This document shows, one piece after another, positions 63,560 through 64,000 of a stretch of DNA of 64,000 nt. Every line of letters starts with the position of its first letter. Position 1 is the first letter of the stretch. The stretch lies in the IMG/VR virus record IMGVR_UViG_3300027754_000064, positions 1 to 64,000 of that record. The stretch is one strand, 5' to 3'. The position numbers were made by a program, and so were the translations under genes. The stretch comes from a virus. The notes beneath the pieces were generated by a model. It ran no database searches. It had not been told where the DNA came from and saw nothing but the letters and a program-made list of their open reading frames with translations.

Positions 63560-64000
63560 ATTCATCATTCTTTTTAGCTGCTAGAATTTTTAACAACTCA
63601 TTTCTATCAAGAGCCTTACCTTCACCTAATGGAGTATTTGCTATTTCTTCTACGGCAGGATTGGTTTTGTGGTCTAATGCAGCTTTCTTTAATTGTAATT
63701 CTATCATTTTAAGTTTCTTATTAATTTTAGCTGTCTTAGCAGTAATGGCATGATTTAACATGTTACTAGCTACGCTAAATATTTCACTGCTAAATCTGCT
63801 ATCTACTTGCATACCTAAGTCCATAAGGTCTTTATAACTATTAGTAGCTAAATCAGCTAGACTGTCCATTTCAATATCAGCAACTTCTAATCCTCTTACT
63901 TGAGGTAAAGCATTTTCTATTTTTTCTAAATTAGTTAACGCTTCTTTAGTAACTTCTATTGCATTTTCAGGAATAGGTTTAGACAGAGATTCAATCTCTT
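63558..64000 (-). CDS. 16: Small terminase subunit (T4 gp16-like), N-terminus outside the window
   Basis: The frame stays open from the stop at 63558 to the window end, so an internal ATG at 63869 is not the true start; at least 146 residues are visible. The sequence contains EIENALPQVRGLEVADIEMD, DSLADLATNSYKDLMDLGMQ, then RFSSEIFSVASNMLNHAITA and KLKMIELQLKKAALDHK, a pair of long helices matching the central coiled coil of T4-type small terminases, which recognise and regulate DNA packaging. The C-terminus (ALDRNELLKILAAKKNDE) is a short charged tail. Gene 17, the large subunit, does not follow it as in T4. Confidence 0.75.
   Translation of the reverse strand, partial: EIESLSKPIPENAIEVTKEALTNLEKIENALPQVRGLEVADIEMDSLADLATNSYKDLMDLGMQVDSRFSSEIFSVASNMLNHAITAKTAKINKKLKMIELQLKKAALDHKTNPAVEEIANTPLGEGKALDRNELLKILAAKKNDE

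Noticed and set aside
63558-63869. A complete 103-residue gene starting at ATG 63869
   Set aside because: The frame is open without a stop from 63869 to the window end and the extra sequence fits a small terminase, so the gene is longer and only its C-terminal part is visible.
1-64000. tRNA genes, insertion sequences, integrase or attachment sites
   Set aside because: Nearly all bases are covered by minus-strand coding sequence; no cloverleaf-like gap, transposase or integrase motif, or flanking duplications were seen.

Overview
The window looks like a 64-kb piece of an AT-rich, T4-superfamily (tailed, contractile) phage genome from an aquatic environment. The evidence is a T4-type clamp-loader ATPase (gp44), a small terminase subunit (gp16), a phage PhoH ATPase, a GroES/gp31-like co-chaperonin, a 3-TM-type holin, a GH19 endolysin, an S74-chaperoned tail fibre, and repeated ATAAATA boxes before genes that match the T4/cyanophage late promoter. 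Apart from phoH, every gene lies on the minus strand, packed end to end with frequent ATGA or TAATG overlaps. I see no tRNA, integrase, transposon or CRISPR array. The host cannot be named from this sequence.

Layout. 1-4.9 kb: the end of a glycine-rich fibre gene, small structural proteins, a nucleotidyltransferase-fold protein, a GT-A glycosyltransferase, an NMN/pantetheine-type adenylyltransferase, a histone H1-like (Hc1) protein and two small proteins. 4.9-10.3 kb: an accessory block with an unknown protein, a full-length ClpA-like unfoldase carrying an IGF (ClpP-docking) loop, a DnaJ-like co-chaperone, an exported alpha-carbonic anhydrase and a holin with an FG-rich tail. 10.3-41.3 kb: about 31 kb of adhesin/tail-fibre genes built by shuffling a few modules (collagen-like GXY repeats, FN3, TIG-like, He_PIG-like Ig, LamG-like, glycine-rich domain plus terminal cap, and an S74 chaperone). 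41.3-42.8 kb: three unknown, probably virion-related proteins. 42.8-43.8 kb: a divergent regulatory gap, phoH on the plus strand, and a bidirectional terminator. 43.8-48.1 kb: clamp loader, Bax-inhibitor-1-like membrane protein, GroES-like protein, a short DnaE-like protein and unknowns. 48.1-60.4 kb: more fibre/baseplate-like proteins, the endolysin, and a 2620-residue collagen-like protein. 60.5-64 kb: a disordered AT-hook protein, a conserved unknown and gp16, which runs off the window.

How the parts fit. Most of the window builds the host-contact surface of the virion: at least 16 large fibre or adhesin genes with repeated modules, some close enough in DNA sequence to recombine. A glycosyltransferase nearby could decorate the Ser/Thr-rich collagen repeats. 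A second theme is protein quality control: ClpA-like, DnaJ-like, GroES-like and BI-1-like proteins could together redirect host proteolysis and folding. The carbonic anhydrase and Hc1-like protein are unusual cargo. Functions are read from sequence motifs only; no database search was possible.
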